DNA of 64,000 nucleotides from Oscillospiraceae bacterium (GTDB lineage Bacteria > Bacillota > Clostridia > Oscillospirales > Ruminococcaceae), in NCBI GenBank assembly GCA_028720105.1, contig JAQYLI010000017.1, forward strand, positions 186,001 to 250,000. The letters run 5' to 3'. Each line of letters begins with the position of its first letter. Position 1 is the stretch's first letter. This document shows positions 1-10,225 of the stretch, in pieces. The position numbers and the translations under genes are program-made. The notes under the pieces were generated by a model. That model saw only the letters and a list, made by a program, of their open reading frames with translations. It made no database searches and had not been told where the DNA came from.

Positions 1-12
1 AATATGTTATAC

Positions 13-18
13 TATAAT
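13..18 (+). promoter_or_regulatory. -10 box of the chemoreceptor promoter
   Basis: A perfect TATAAT lies 57 bases before the start of the first gene. The matching -35 would fall outside the window, so only half of the promoter can be seen. Confidence 0.5.
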
Positions 19-75
19 ATAAGTATACACAGGCATTATTTGAATTTTATTAAAAAATAAAAAGGAATGTGGAAT

Positions 76-2076
76 ATGAACGGCACAAAAAAATCGACGG
101 GGCTTATCAGATCCATAATTATTTCGGTGGCAATTACCATTGCTGTCGCTCTGACTCTTATATCCGTTATAGGCTTCACTTTCTCCTATACAAGGACGAA
201 AAGCGGCATTCAGACATCGGTGAAGCAGTCCATAACCATTTACAGGGAAAAGATGGACGCCTGGCTCTCTGAGCAGGCTACCTTCTGCGAGGCGCAGGCA
301 AACGCTGCGGGAAACCTTGTCCCCGGCGCAGGCAACCGCAGATTTAACGACAAGCTCCTTGACTCGGCTATGACCCTGAATGACGCTCTTCTCGACTGCT
401 ACACCGCATATAACGACACCGCTCTTTATATGGCTGTGACCGACACATCCACACTTCCCGAGGGCTTTGACCCCACCACAAGAGGCTGGTACAAGGACGC
501 TTACAATTCCAAATCCACTATAATCACCGCTCCTTATATAGACACCGCTACGGGAGCAATGGTAATTACAGTAGCATCGCCCATTTACGAAAACGGCAAT
601 GCTGCGGGAGTTTTCGGCTGCGACATCACTCTTGACTACATAATGGGGCTTGCAGGCGAAATGAAGCTTACCGATAACGGTTCTCCCGTGCTTATTGACG
701 GCGGCGGCAACATTATGCTCCACGGAAACGAAGCCCTCAGCCCGAAGATCGAGGGCGGAAATGCGATCATCACTTCCGCTGCCGACGCAGGAGGAGATTA
801 TGCCCGGGTGCTTTCCCAGATTTCCGATGACATTTATATGAATCTGAACAAGGACTCCGACGGCTCTCAAAAGTATTTCATTTTCAGCAAACTTTCCTCC
901 GCCGACTGGACATTAGGCTATGTATGCCCCAAAAATGACATTGACGGCTCTCTTAACGGTCTTGCGGTTGTTTACGTTATCCTCACCCTTGTATTCCTTG
1001 CAGGCGGCACTGCAGTTGTTGTGGCAGTTATCAAGGTCAGCGTGAAACCGCTGAAAAAGATAAGCGCTGTTGCTGAGAAAATTGCCGAAGGAAATCTTTC
1101 CGCAGGCTTTGACTACAGCTCAAATGATGATATCGGTATACTCTGCGCAAATTTCGCCCGCTGCACCGATACCACAAGACGGTATATCTCCGATATTTCC
1201 GAAAAGCTTGACCGTCTTGCAAAGGGCGATTTCACCGTAAGCGTCACCGAGGAATATATCGGCGATTTTGCCCCTATAAAGGAGTCTCTCACGAATATTA
1301 TCACTTCTATGCGAAATACTCTTAATAACATCGAGGTCGCTTCGGGTCAGGTAAATATGGGAGCTGCAAATGTGGCCAGATCCTCTACCCGTCTTGCAGA
1401 GGGAGTTTACAGTCAGACAGAAAACCTCAAGAAGCTTAACTCCGATATGTCCGTCATTATCGAAAAGGTGAAGGACAGCGACAAGAATGCCTGCGAGGCA
1501 CGTGAGCTTGCCGGGGGCGCAAGGGTCAAGCTGGAGGAGAGCAACCGCGAAATGAACAAGCTGCTTGCGGCTATGAGTGAGATATCCGAAATGAGCGCAG
1601 AGACCGCAAAGATAGTCAAGACCATTGACGATATCGCATTCCAGACAAATATCCTTGCCCTTAACGCTTCCGTTGAGGCGGCAAGAGCAGGTGCGGCAGG
1701 AAAGGGATTCACCGTTGTTGCGGACGAGGTAAGAAACCTTGCAGGCAAGTCCGCAGAAGCCGCTAACCGCACTTCCAAGCTTATAAATCAGACCACCGAA
1801 GCCGTTGCGGCAGGCGCAGCACTTGCCGACTCCACCGCCAAGGCGCTTGCCGAGGCTGTTGCAGACACCGCCCGTGTGGACGAGAACATCGGACGGATAT
1901 CCGATACTGCAAGAGAGCAGAGCGAGTTTATGGACAGCGTTTTCCACGGAATAAACGCTATTTCCGAAGTGGTGAACGTCACCGCAGACACCGCTCAGTC
2001 GGGCGCCGCTTCCAGCGAGGAGCTGAGCGGTCAGGCTTCAATGCTCAGCGGTCTTATTTCAGAGTTTAAACTCTAA
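76..2076 (+). CDS. Methyl-accepting chemotaxis protein with dCache sensor
   Basis: Transmembrane chemoreceptor of about 666 residues that would sense an extracellular ligand and control the CheA kinase. A membrane segment lies near residues 14-36, followed by an extracellular dCache-like sensor with the RGWYKDA motif, and a second membrane segment near 293-318. HAMP-like linkers and a long coiled-coil signalling domain follow, with the conserved hairpin tip [21 protein letters not shown]. No C-terminal CheR-tethering pentapeptide is seen. The ATG at 76 is preferred over the one at 67 because AAGGA ends 9 bases before it. The ligand cannot be told from sequence. A second chemoreceptor without this sensor lies near 43 kb. 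Confidence 0.93.
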   Translation: MNGTKKSTGLIRSIIISVAITIAVALTLISVIGFTFSYTRTKSGIQTSVKQSITIYREKMDAWLSEQATFCEAQANAAGNLVPGAGNRRFNDKLLDSAMTLNDALLDCYTAYNDTALYMAVTDTSTLPEGFDPTTRGWYKDAYNSKSTIITAPYIDTATGAMVITVASPIYENGNAAGVFGCDITLDYIMGLAGEMKLTDNGSPVLIDGGGNIMLHGNEALSPKIEGGNAIITSAADAGGDYARVLSQISDDIYMNLNKDSDGSQKYFIFSKLSSADWTLGYVCPKNDIDGSLNGLAVVYVILTLVFLAGGTAVVVAVIKVSVKPLKKISAVAEKIAEGNLSAGFDYSSNDDIGILCANFARCTDTTRRYISDISEKLDRLAKGDFTVSVTEEYIGDFAPIKESLTNIITSMRNTLNNIEVASGQVNMGAANVARSSTRLAEGVYSQTENLKKLNSDMSVIIEKVKDSDKNACEARELAGGARVKLEESNREMNKLLAAMSEISEMSAETAKIVKTIDDIAFQTNILALNASVEAARAGAAGKGFTVVADEVRNLAGKSAEAANRTSKLINQTTEAVAAGAALADSTAKALAEAVADTARVDENIGRISDTAREQSEFMDSVFHGINAISEVVNVTADTAQSGAASSEELSGQASMLSGLISEFKL

Positions 2077-2085
2077 ATTATTTTG

Positions 2086-2118
2086 GGGCAGGAAGCCGTT
2101 TCCTGCCCTTATGTTTTC
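2086..2118 (+). terminator. Hairpin between chemoreceptor and acetyltransferase
   Basis: The 9-bp stem GGGCAGGAA/TTCCTGCCC is followed by a broken T-rich run. It probably terminates the chemoreceptor transcript, perhaps incompletely, since the next gene starts 16 bases later on the same strand. Confidence 0.5.
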
Positions 2119-2133
2119 AAGGAGGGGAGCAGA

Positions 2134-2910
2134 ATGATAATCCGAAGCGATATGGAGCTTACGGCGGCAAAGCAGCTGGGGACAGACCTGAACTGCTCTC
2201 CCGACAGTTTTTTCAAGCCCGAAAACACCGTTACAACGCCAAAAAACAACGAGGGCAGGAGGCTTTTTACCGATGAACCGCCCCTTTTTCGGGCAGCTTC
2301 AATGGGAATGGGAACAGTAATAGCTGCCGCAAGCGCTGTGAACCCGTATGCAAAGCTGCTTGCAGAGCAGAGGGGCGGCGCGGAGATATTTGAAGCCGCC
2401 GCTGTATCCGCTCTTAACAGGGAGCTTTTCACTCACGGCTGCTGTGTGGGGCATTTAAGTCAGTATTATCTGCCGAAAACGCCATTCAGAAGCGGCGCAA
2501 GGCACGAGGGCTATTCTCTGAGAGTATTCGAGGGGGCGGAGCTGTGCGAGCTTTACTCCTGTGAGGGATTTTCAAACGCTCTTTTGTACCGAAACGAGGG
2601 CGCAAGAAGAGATATTTTAGCCGTTTGCGCCGTTAACGGCAGGCGGATAATGGGCATTGCGGGGGCTTCAAACGACAGTCCCGTTATGGCTCAGATAGGC
2701 ATAGACGTGCTGCCCGAATTTCGGGGAATGGGCGTGGGTGCGGCGCTTGTCTCCGCCTGCGCCGCAGAGCTTCTTGCGGCAGGCTATATCCCCTATTACG
2801 GCACCTGGAGCGGAAATATCATCTCCCAACGGCTGGCGGCGAAATGCGGATTTTTCCCTGCCTGGTGCGAAATGTCATCGGTAAAACTGCCTGAGGTGAG
2901 AAAACAGTGA
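2134..2910 (+). CDS. GNAT-family acetyltransferase
   Basis: Predicted acetyl-CoA-dependent N-acetyltransferase of 258 residues. The last 80 or so residues hold the GNAT core, with the acetyl-CoA-binding motif RGMGVGAAL after a beta strand (IGIDVLPEF), then a helix and the Asn-containing motif SGNIISQRLAAKCGF. The N-terminal 170 residues are not recognised and may bind substrate. The ATG at 2134 is chosen because AAGGAGGGG lies at good distance. An in-frame ATG at 2083 sits inside the preceding terminator hairpin and is unlikely. The substrate is unknown. Confidence 0.8.
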   Translation: MIIRSDMELTAAKQLGTDLNCSPDSFFKPENTVTTPKNNEGRRLFTDEPPLFRAASMGMGTVIAAASAVNPYAKLLAEQRGGAEIFEAAAVSALNRELFTHGCCVGHLSQYYLPKTPFRSGARHEGYSLRVFEGAELCELYSCEGFSNALLYRNEGARRDILAVCAVNGRRIMGIAGASNDSPVMAQIGIDVLPEFRGMGVGAALVSACAAELLAAGYIPYYGTWSGNIISQRLAAKCGFFPAWCEMSSVKLPEVRKQ

Positions 2911-2945
2911 CAGCCTGTCTGCGTATGATACAGACAGGCTGTTTT
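2911..2945 (+). terminator. Rho-independent terminator
   Basis: Perfect 11-bp stem CAGCCTGTCTG/CAGACAGGCTG with a 9-base loop and TTTT, directly after the acetyltransferase stop. Confidence 0.85.
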
Positions 2946-2981
2946 GGCATATATACATTATGATTTGGAAGCTCAGCCTGC

Positions 2982-3191
2982 TTAGAGGTAATAATTCTTG
3001 TCCATAACAGTAATAATAATGCTGCCGCCCTCCGAGCTTATGTCAAAAAGGGTCATTTTGTCGCTGCTCATTGCGTTGTGACAGTTTACGGTCACAATGG
3101 CGCTCCCCACTGCAAGGACAGCGGCGGAAATGATGTAAATGCTTATAATACTGAGGTAATATTCTGCTTTTCTTTTTCTTTCGGATTTCAT
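2982..3191 (-). CDS. Small single-pass membrane protein coupled to spoIIP
   Basis: A 69-residue protein with a basic N-terminus (KSERKRK), one membrane helix near residues 13-35 and a short outside tail ending DKNYYL. Its start overlaps the spoIIP stop as ATGA, so the two are probably translationally coupled and made together during sporulation. I do not recognise the family. The topology suggests the tail lies on the same side of the membrane as the SpoIIP catalytic domain, but any interaction is inference. Confidence 0.6.
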   Translation of the reverse strand: MKSERKRKAEYYLSIISIYIISAAVLAVGSAIVTVNCHNAMSSDKMTLFDISSEGGSIIITVMDKNYYL

Positions 3192-4492
3192 TTTTGTTTT
3201 TCCTTTCCTATGGATATAAGAGCGTCTGCAATTCCCTCGGCGGACAGCTCTCCTGCATAGACTGCCTGCTCAAGACTGTTTCCGTGACCGCCTACCTCGA
3301 TAAGCAGGGAGCCTGTAGTAAGGTCCTGATTGTACTTTCTGTAATCGTAAAGCACGGGGCGGGTAAGTCCCTTGTATCTGCTTTCCATATGCTGCTCAAA
3401 AAGTGAAGCGGTGCGGAGATTTTTCATACAGTCGGGCATTCCCATTGTTCCGTCGTCGCAGCCGCAGATTATCATTACCTGGGCACAGCTTTTCCCGCCG
3501 ATATTTACGGTGGGGGCGATTATCTCGCCGCTTTCACGTTCGATAGCGTCGCGGTGAACATCAAGGACTACCTTTATTGAGGGGTATTTTTGGAGAAGTT
3601 CCTCTACCGTTTCCCTGCTTCGGTCATAGGAGCCGTTGTAGGAGGGATAATCGTGGACGGTGGTGTCGTGATATGTGCGTATGCCTCGCTCCTCGAAAAC
3701 CCTTGCCATTGCATCCCCCACGGCAACCATATTCCTGCTGCTGTCAGTGGTACGGCAGATGTATTCGGGGTCATAGTATCCGCTTTCATCGGGCTGGTAG
3801 CTTTCGGTGGTGTGGGTGTGCATAATGAGTATCTGAGGTTCGTACTCGGGGGCGTTGAGAATTATCCCGAAATCGGGGGCAAGGAGGGCTTCGGCGTATA
3901 TCTCATCTGCGGAGAGGCTTGTTACATTGCGTATCTGTCCGCCGAGAGGCAGGTCTATGTAGTTATCTCCCGTTCCCGACTCATAGCAAAGGGGTATGAC
4001 TGCGCCGCTCTGAGAAAAGCTGTCGGGAAATGGCAGAGGATCGCTGTCGCTTTCGGGGGGTGGAAGAAAATCCTCCACAATTTTTTCTTCATTGGCGGAA
4101 GAGGGCATACGGCGGCTGCCCCGGGACAGCATAAGAATATCTTCTTCGCTCATTTTGTCCGTATCTACAATAATAGTATTGTCCGAAAGCGGCGTATCAT
4201 TCACTGACATTTCGGAATTTTCGGGTGCTTTTCGGGTAAAATACTCTATGATCTCATCTCCGCTAAGCTGCTCAGCCTTTGCGGACAGCTTCGAGACAGC
4301 ATATGCTCCGCGGGAAATGATATCCGCAGCAGGAATTGCTGTCACCTCGGGAAAGCTCCACAGGGCAAGGAAGATAAGTCCTCCTGCACAGAAAATTCCC
4401 GAACGGGAAGCCTGTCTGCGCTTCGGCGGTTTCGGGGGAGTTTCGGCGTGATAGAAGCGAAGCCGGGAAAAATCTTTTTCGTTATCGTTCAT
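3188..4492 (-). CDS. spoIIP: Stage II sporulation protein P (SpoIIP)
   Basis: Cell-wall amidase/endopeptidase that, with SpoIID and SpoIIM, thins septal peptidoglycan and drives engulfment of the forespore. The 434-residue protein has a membrane anchor near residues 30-50, a variable linker, and the SpoIIP catalytic domain. Recognisable motifs are LIMHTHTTESY, the DVHRDAI segment and EVGGHGNSLEQAVYAGE near the C-terminus, where the His and Glu residues are expected zinc ligands or catalytic residues. AAGGA precedes the ATG. No gpr protease gene is next to it, and the only linked gene is the small membrane protein downstream. It marks the organism as an endospore former or a close relative of one. 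Confidence 0.93.
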   Translation of the reverse strand: MNDNEKDFSRLRFYHAETPPKPPKRRQASRSGIFCAGGLIFLALWSFPEVTAIPAADIISRGAYAVSKLSAKAEQLSGDEIIEYFTRKAPENSEMSVNDTPLSDNTIIVDTDKMSEEDILMLSRGSRRMPSSANEEKIVEDFLPPPESDSDPLPFPDSFSQSGAVIPLCYESGTGDNYIDLPLGGQIRNVTSLSADEIYAEALLAPDFGIILNAPEYEPQILIMHTHTTESYQPDESGYYDPEYICRTTDSSRNMVAVGDAMARVFEERGIRTYHDTTVHDYPSYNGSYDRSRETVEELLQKYPSIKVVLDVHRDAIERESGEIIAPTVNIGGKSCAQVMIICGCDDGTMGMPDCMKNLRTASLFEQHMESRYKGLTRPVLYDYRKYNQDLTTGSLLIEVGGHGNSLEQAVYAGELSAEGIADALISIGKEKQK

Positions 4493-4634
4493 ATTATCAG
4501 TCCTTCCGAAGAAATATTACTATAATATAGTATGAAAAAACTCTGTCCGGTATTCCTCGGACACTATCTCCGAAACACAGGCAAGCCGAAAACTAAGATA
4601 TATTTTAACAAATTGTAAAACCTTGCAAATCCCC

Positions 4635-4663
4635 TTGACATTTTTCGCAGGGTATGATATACT
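4635..4663 (+). promoter_or_regulatory. Sigma-A promoter of the tRNA pair
   Basis: TTGACA, 17-bp spacer, TATACT, about 37 bases before the first tRNA. Confidence 0.85.
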
Positions 4664-4699
4664 TTAATAGTCGCTTGAGAGAGCACACAGGAAACTCAA

Positions 4700-4775
4700 G
4701 CTGGTGTAGCTCAGTTGGTAGAGCAGCTGATTTGTAATCAGCAGGTCGGGGGTTCAAGTCCGTCCACCAGCTCCA
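4700..4775 (+). tRNA. tRNA-Thr (anticodon TGT)
   Basis: A 76-base cloverleaf with acceptor pair GCTGGTG/CACCAGC, anticodon stem GCTGA/TCAGC and loop TTTGTAA giving anticodon TGT. The T-loop GGTTCAAGTC is present and CCA is encoded. Confidence 0.96.
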
Positions 4776-4779
4776 TTAT

Positions 4780-4863
4780 GGAAGAGTTCCCGAGTGGCCA
4801 AAGGGGGCAGACTGTAAATCTGTTGCTTCGGCTTCGGTGGTTCGAATCCACCCTCTTCCACCA
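4780..4863 (+). tRNA. tRNA-Tyr (anticodon GTA)
   Basis: An 84-base class II tRNA with long variable arm. Acceptor GGAAGAG/CTCTTCC, anticodon loop CTGTAAA giving GTA, T-loop GGTTCGAATCC, and encoded CCA. It starts 4 bases after tRNA-Thr and is cotranscribed with it. Confidence 0.96.
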
Positions 4864-4870
4864 GTAAATT

Positions 4871-4901
4871 GCCTTGCAGGTTTTTCCTGCAAGGCTTTTT
4901 T
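4871..4901 (+). terminator. Terminator of the tRNA operon
   Basis: Perfect 10-bp stem GCCTTGCAGG/CCTGCAAGGC followed by six T. Confidence 0.92.
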
Positions 4902-5028
4902 ATGCAAAGACGTATTTGTATGGGTTTTATAGAAATTTTTGTAAGAGTTTAATATTATCGGGCATAATATCCATACGGTTTGGACGGATTTTTAATAAAA
5001 ATTTTCTAAAAATGAAAGGAAAATCCTT

Positions 5029-6849
<1,821 letters not shown>

Positions 6850-6919
6850 GCGGGTGACGAGCAGGCTGAGCCTGCAGCCTCTCGTTCTATAGTTTATTCG
6901 GGCGGCAGGCGGGCGGCTC

Positions 6920-6942
6920 GGTAACGGTGCAAATGCGTTACC
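6920..6942 (+). other. Hairpin after typA
   Basis: The 7-bp stem GGTAACG/CGTTACC is followed by TTTAAAAA. It may be a first, weak termination signal ahead of the stronger one at 6956. Confidence 0.4.
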
Positions 6943-6955
6943 TTTAAAAATAAAT

Positions 6956-6991
6956 ATTCGGCTGATGTTCATTCGTCAGCCGAATTTTTTT
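6956..6991 (+). terminator. Rho-independent terminator of typA
   Basis: Perfect 10-bp stem ATTCGGCTGA/TCAGCCGAAT followed by six T. Confidence 0.9.
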
Positions 6992-7108
6992 AGGGAAATT
7001 TCCCGTTTCTATTGCAATTCATAGCAGATTAGTGTATTATAATATATGCGGACAAATAATGCTTTACGAAACATTGTCCGAACAATATCTATCAATGGAG
7101 TGGAAAAT

Positions 7109-7876
7109 ATGCAAAGCGTTCAGAGAATGCTGGGATATATGAGAAAGGCTATTCAGGAATTTGATATGATCGAGGACGGCGACCATATCGCTGTGGGAGT
7201 GTCGGGCGGCAAGGACAGTATGGTGCTGCTTATGGGGCTTATGGAGCTGAGGCGGTTTATCGGCATTGACTATAAGCTCACCGCCATTACCCTTGACCCT
7301 ATGTTTCACGGGGAAAGCACAGATTACAGCCCTGTTGCCGAACTTTGCGAAAAGGGCGGAGTGGAGTACAAGCTTATTCCCACCGATATCGGACAGGTGG
7401 TCTTTGATGTGCTGAAAGAACCGAACCCATGCAGTCTGTGTGCAAAAATGCGGCGGGGTGCGCTTCACGAAGCCACAAAGGCGGCAGGCTGCAACAAGCT
7501 TGCTTTGGGTCACAACTACGACGACGCTGTGGAAACATTTATGATGAACCTTTTTAACGAAGGCAGGATAGGTTGTTTTGCCCCCGTAAGCTATATGTCA
7601 AGACGTGACCTGACGGTCATAAGACCAATGGTGCTTGCTCCCGAGAGGGACGTTATACGCTGTGCCGAGGGTGCGGAGCTGCCTATTGTAAAGAGCAAGT
7701 GTCCTGCGGCGGGGCATACATACCGCCAGACCACCAAGGAGCTTCTTAAAGAGCTTGAAAAGACCAACCGTGGCGTTACCGCCCGCATTTTCGGCGCAAT
7801 GCGGAGAGCAAAGGTAGACGGCTGGGCCGGCAAGGAGTTTGCGGATTATGTGTGCAAGACTTCGGTGAGGAGCTGA
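7109..7876 (+). CDS. TtcA-like tRNA 2-thiolation enzyme (PP-loop ATPase)
   Basis: Predicted cytoplasmic ATP-dependent sulfur-insertion enzyme of 255 residues, related to TtcA, which makes 2-thiocytidine in tRNA. The PP-loop SGGKDSMVLL adenylates the target base. A CxxC (CSLC, in EPNPCSLCAKMRRG) and a later KCPA cysteine are the expected iron-sulfur or persulfide ligands, and LGHNYDDAVETFMMNLF is the typical TtcA/TilS-family motif. The ATG at 7109 has GGAG 8 bases upstream and gives the family-like N-terminus. A longer reading frame to 7046 has no ribosome site. Which tRNA base is modified is inference. Confidence 0.85.
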   Translation: MQSVQRMLGYMRKAIQEFDMIEDGDHIAVGVSGGKDSMVLLMGLMELRRFIGIDYKLTAITLDPMFHGESTDYSPVAELCEKGGVEYKLIPTDIGQVVFDVLKEPNPCSLCAKMRRGALHEATKAAGCNKLALGHNYDDAVETFMMNLFNEGRIGCFAPVSYMSRRDLTVIRPMVLAPERDVIRCAEGAELPIVKSKCPAAGHTYRQTTKELLKELEKTNRGVTARIFGAMRRAKVDGWAGKEFADYVCKTSVRS

Positions 7877-7918
7877 ATGTGTCTTACTTCCAATAATTGC
7901 TCATATCCAAATCGTAAC

Positions 7919-7947
7919 TTGACTTATTGCGACTACAATGATATAAT
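7919..7947 (+). promoter_or_regulatory. Sigma-A promoter of the PASTA protein
   Basis: TTGACT, 17-bp spacer, TATAAT, ending 38 bases before the start codon. Confidence 0.8.
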
Positions 7948-7985
7948 TCTATCGGACATTCCAAAAATGAAACGGAGATGAGAAA

Positions 7986-8621
7986 ATGGACTTTTGCGGC
8001 ACTCAGTATATTAACGAGATGAGGTTCTGGTTTCTGTTGGCACTTATTTTCTTGGCGGTGCTTGTAATAAGTATCCTTGAGATATTTCTCAGAAGGAAGA
8101 ACAAAAAGAAAACGACTCCCTTTGTAATATCCGCTTCTGTATCGGCGCTTCTTGCGGTATATCCGGTAGCTGCATTTGTCATCCTGCTCCTTTATCCTCC
8201 CGAGCCAAGACATATTGATGAAATGGTTGACCTGACAGGATACGATTATAATTACTGCAAAACCTTCTATGCCGAATATTTTGACCTTTCGGTCTCAAGC
8301 GAAGAGTATTCCGACGAATATCCAAAGGAGACGATAATCAGGCACGAGCCTCGTGCGGGAGCGCACATAATAAGGGGGAGCTCCGAGGTAAGGTGCGTCG
8401 TGAGCAAGGGTGTGCGGCAGGTCGTTGTATGCAATGTGATAGCCCTTAGCGCCGAAACGGCGGAGAAGATATTAGCGGCAAACGAGCTTGAATATGAGAT
8501 AAAATATGTGCCTTCGGAGGAATACGAAGAAGGAATTGTAATATCTACCGAACCCGAACGGAATACGGAAGTACCCATAGGTTCCACAGTAACCATTTAT
8601 GTAAGCAGCGGAAAAGAATAA
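7986..8621 (+). CDS. Membrane protein with two PASTA domains
   Basis: A 211-residue protein with two membrane helices near residues 13-36 and 47-70. After these it has two PASTA-like repeats, roughly residues 77-140 and 143-210. The repeats show the PASTA pattern, with VDLTGYDYNYCKTF in the first and SAETAEKILAANELEYEI then PIGSTVTIYVSSGK in the second. PASTA domains usually bind peptidoglycan or beta-lactams in Ser/Thr kinases and penicillin-binding proteins. Here no kinase or transpeptidase domain is attached, so it may be a free-standing cell-wall sensor or adaptor. GGAG precedes the ATG. It is a single-gene unit with its own promoter and terminator. Confidence 0.75.
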   Translation: MDFCGTQYINEMRFWFLLALIFLAVLVISILEIFLRRKNKKKTTPFVISASVSALLAVYPVAAFVILLLYPPEPRHIDEMVDLTGYDYNYCKTFYAEYFDLSVSSEEYSDEYPKETIIRHEPRAGAHIIRGSSEVRCVVSKGVRQVVVCNVIALSAETAEKILAANELEYEIKYVPSEEYEEGIVISTEPERNTEVPIGSTVTIYVSSGKE

Positions 8622-8637
8622 TACGTATAGGCATACG

Positions 8638-8671
8638 AAAACCTCCCTCGGAATTTCCCGGGGGAGGTTTT
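8638..8671. terminator. Terminator after the PASTA gene, possibly bidirectional
   Basis: The 10-bp stem AAAACCTCCC/GGGAGGTTTT has A-rich and T-rich flanks and lies between converging genes. Confidence 0.85.
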
Positions 8672-8767
8672 GTATATTCAAGGTTTATAATTTAGCAGGC
8701 TGATATAAAATCTATCGGCGCGGAGACAAAGCCGACAGTCCACACAAACGCACATCGCGACCTCGCC

Positions 8768-8782
8768 GCGGGTCGTCACCCG
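8768..8782. repeat. Short intergenic hairpin, copy 1
   Basis: GCGGGTCGTCACCCG forms a small tetraloop hairpin and recurs exactly at 16835-16849. An 11-base part (TCGTCACCCGC) also occurs inverted at 6850-6860. All copies lie between genes. Confidence 0.45.
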
Positions 8783-8784
8783 TG

Positions 8785-10137
8785 CTACATTGCCGCTCCT
8801 GCCGCGCGCCTGTGCTCGGAGTCCTCGATCTTCTGACCGAAAATATGCTCAAGAACGACAGACAGGCTGTTTTCCATATCTCCGATATCCACAAAATAAA
8901 CACGTCCGAGAATACCGTCCTCGTTTTTGAAGCATATCTCTCGGCGGTCCTCTCTCAGTTCACCGGAAAGGGGATATATGTAGCAGACAGATTGCGCTTT
9001 GTACATTTCAAGCAAATTATACAGATCGTATATATCCGTCTGCAAAATGCCCATATTTTCATCATCTGCGGAAAGTGCCTGCCACTTTGAGTCAAAAACA
9101 ACTCTCATACCGTCCGCACGACTGGTCATAACCGCAAGAGCCTGTGCGCTGTCACGGGGCATAGGACGGTTAAGTCTTGGGTAACGCTTCTTCTGAAGCT
9201 CAATTTTAAATCGCTGATTGTCAAGCATACGTCCGAAGCTGTAGGCAGTGTAGCTGTCGAAAAGCTCACCCGAGGGGAATATTACGGCATATGCCACATT
9301 TCTTCCGCTTGTAACCGTTACATAGCGGCTAAGCAAGAATATTTCCGCCCATCTGAGAGCGTTTCCGTAGCCTGCCATACTTCTGTCAAGGACAGAAGCG
9401 GCAAAATCCTGCTTGTAGTTCTGGGAATACTCCACCCCGTCAAAATTTGCGATAAGGGAGTCCAGCTTGTTTCTGCTTCGGGCGGAGGAGGTAATGTTCC
9501 TCAGATATTTGAGGGAAGATTTGATAAGCCTGTTTTCAGGACGGTCAATGGTAAAAACATCGTACTGAACGAAGAATTTGTCCTTATGAGCAAAATTCTT
9601 TGTTGCGTGCTTTGCGTAAACTACCTTGCCTTTCAGAAAATGCTCATTTTCGATAATCGGCTGATAGCTCTGCTTTAGACCGTTTCTGACGATACCCGAG
9701 ACCTCGTTAATGAACGCAAGGATAAACGACTCGAAAACATTAAGGTTTTCGGCAGCTCGTGTGTTAAGGTTATAATTTGTGAGGGGGAGATTTTTCATTG
9801 ACTGGAGCATATTCAGAAAAATTCTCTTGCTCGAAAGCTCCTCGCCCTTGTTGTTTTTGGCGGAAAGCATTGGGAGAATCTCGATCTGTGTGCCGTCCTT
9901 GAAAACCAATGCGCCTACGTATCCGCCTGCCCGAAGAACACGGTTGTTTCCCTCGCCCTCGACAGACAGCATATAACTGTTGATACCTCGGGGGTCGGGC
10001 ATCTTCTTGTCATACACGAAGGATTCCAGCATTTCAAATATATCGAGGGGAATGGAAACGCCGCCCTCAACATCGGACAGCCCGTCAATTTTAAAGAAGT
10101 TGTTTTCCTGCAGCTTATATCGGTCTCTTTTGCCCAT
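8785..10137 (-). CDS. McrC-like nuclease subunit of a modification-dependent restriction system
   Basis: A 450-residue McrC/5-methylcytosine restriction component. In McrBC systems McrC stimulates the McrB nucleotide hydrolase and carries the PD-(D/E)xK nuclease that cuts modified invading DNA. The N-terminal half would bind McrB. The C-terminal part contains the nuclease core, seen as MRVVFDSKWQAL (Asp then Asp-x-Lys) after the Arg-rich strand PRLNRPMPRDSAQALAV. AGGAGGGCGG precedes the ATG. It lies 88 bases after mcrB on the same strand, separated by a hairpin. The C-terminal tail HRRAAGAAM is unremarkable. Confidence 0.85.
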   Translation of the reverse strand: MGKRDRYKLQENNFFKIDGLSDVEGGVSIPLDIFEMLESFVYDKKMPDPRGINSYMLSVEGEGNNRVLRAGGYVGALVFKDGTQIEILPMLSAKNNKGEELSSKRIFLNMLQSMKNLPLTNYNLNTRAAENLNVFESFILAFINEVSGIVRNGLKQSYQPIIENEHFLKGKVVYAKHATKNFAHKDKFFVQYDVFTIDRPENRLIKSSLKYLRNITSSARSRNKLDSLIANFDGVEYSQNYKQDFAASVLDRSMAGYGNALRWAEIFLLSRYVTVTSGRNVAYAVIFPSGELFDSYTAYSFGRMLDNQRFKIELQKKRYPRLNRPMPRDSAQALAVMTSRADGMRVVFDSKWQALSADDENMGILQTDIYDLYNLLEMYKAQSVCYIYPLSGELREDRREICFKNEDGILGRVYFVDIGDMENSLSVVLEHIFGQKIEDSEHRRAAGAAM

Positions 10138-10168
10138 ATGCCGCCCTCCTGTGCGAAGTCTGTAAAAT

Positions 10169-10205
10169 AAGGGAATGTGCCGTTTTTTAACGGCATTTTC
10201 CCCTT
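10169..10205 (-). terminator. Intercistronic hairpin between mcrB and mcrC
   Basis: On the coding strand an imperfect 16-bp stem built round AATGCCGTT/AACGGCACATT is followed by TTATTTTACAG. It could act as a partial terminator or mRNA stabiliser, lowering nuclease synthesis relative to the motor subunit. Confidence 0.5.
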
Positions 10206-10225
10206 ATCAATAAGTATGCAGTGTA

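Noticed and set aside
7012-7043. Promoter for the TtcA-like gene (TATAAT at 7038)
   Set aside because: The -10 is good but the best -35 is 20 bp away (TTGCAA) and a nearer one leaves only 14 bp, so I did not list it as a supported promoter.
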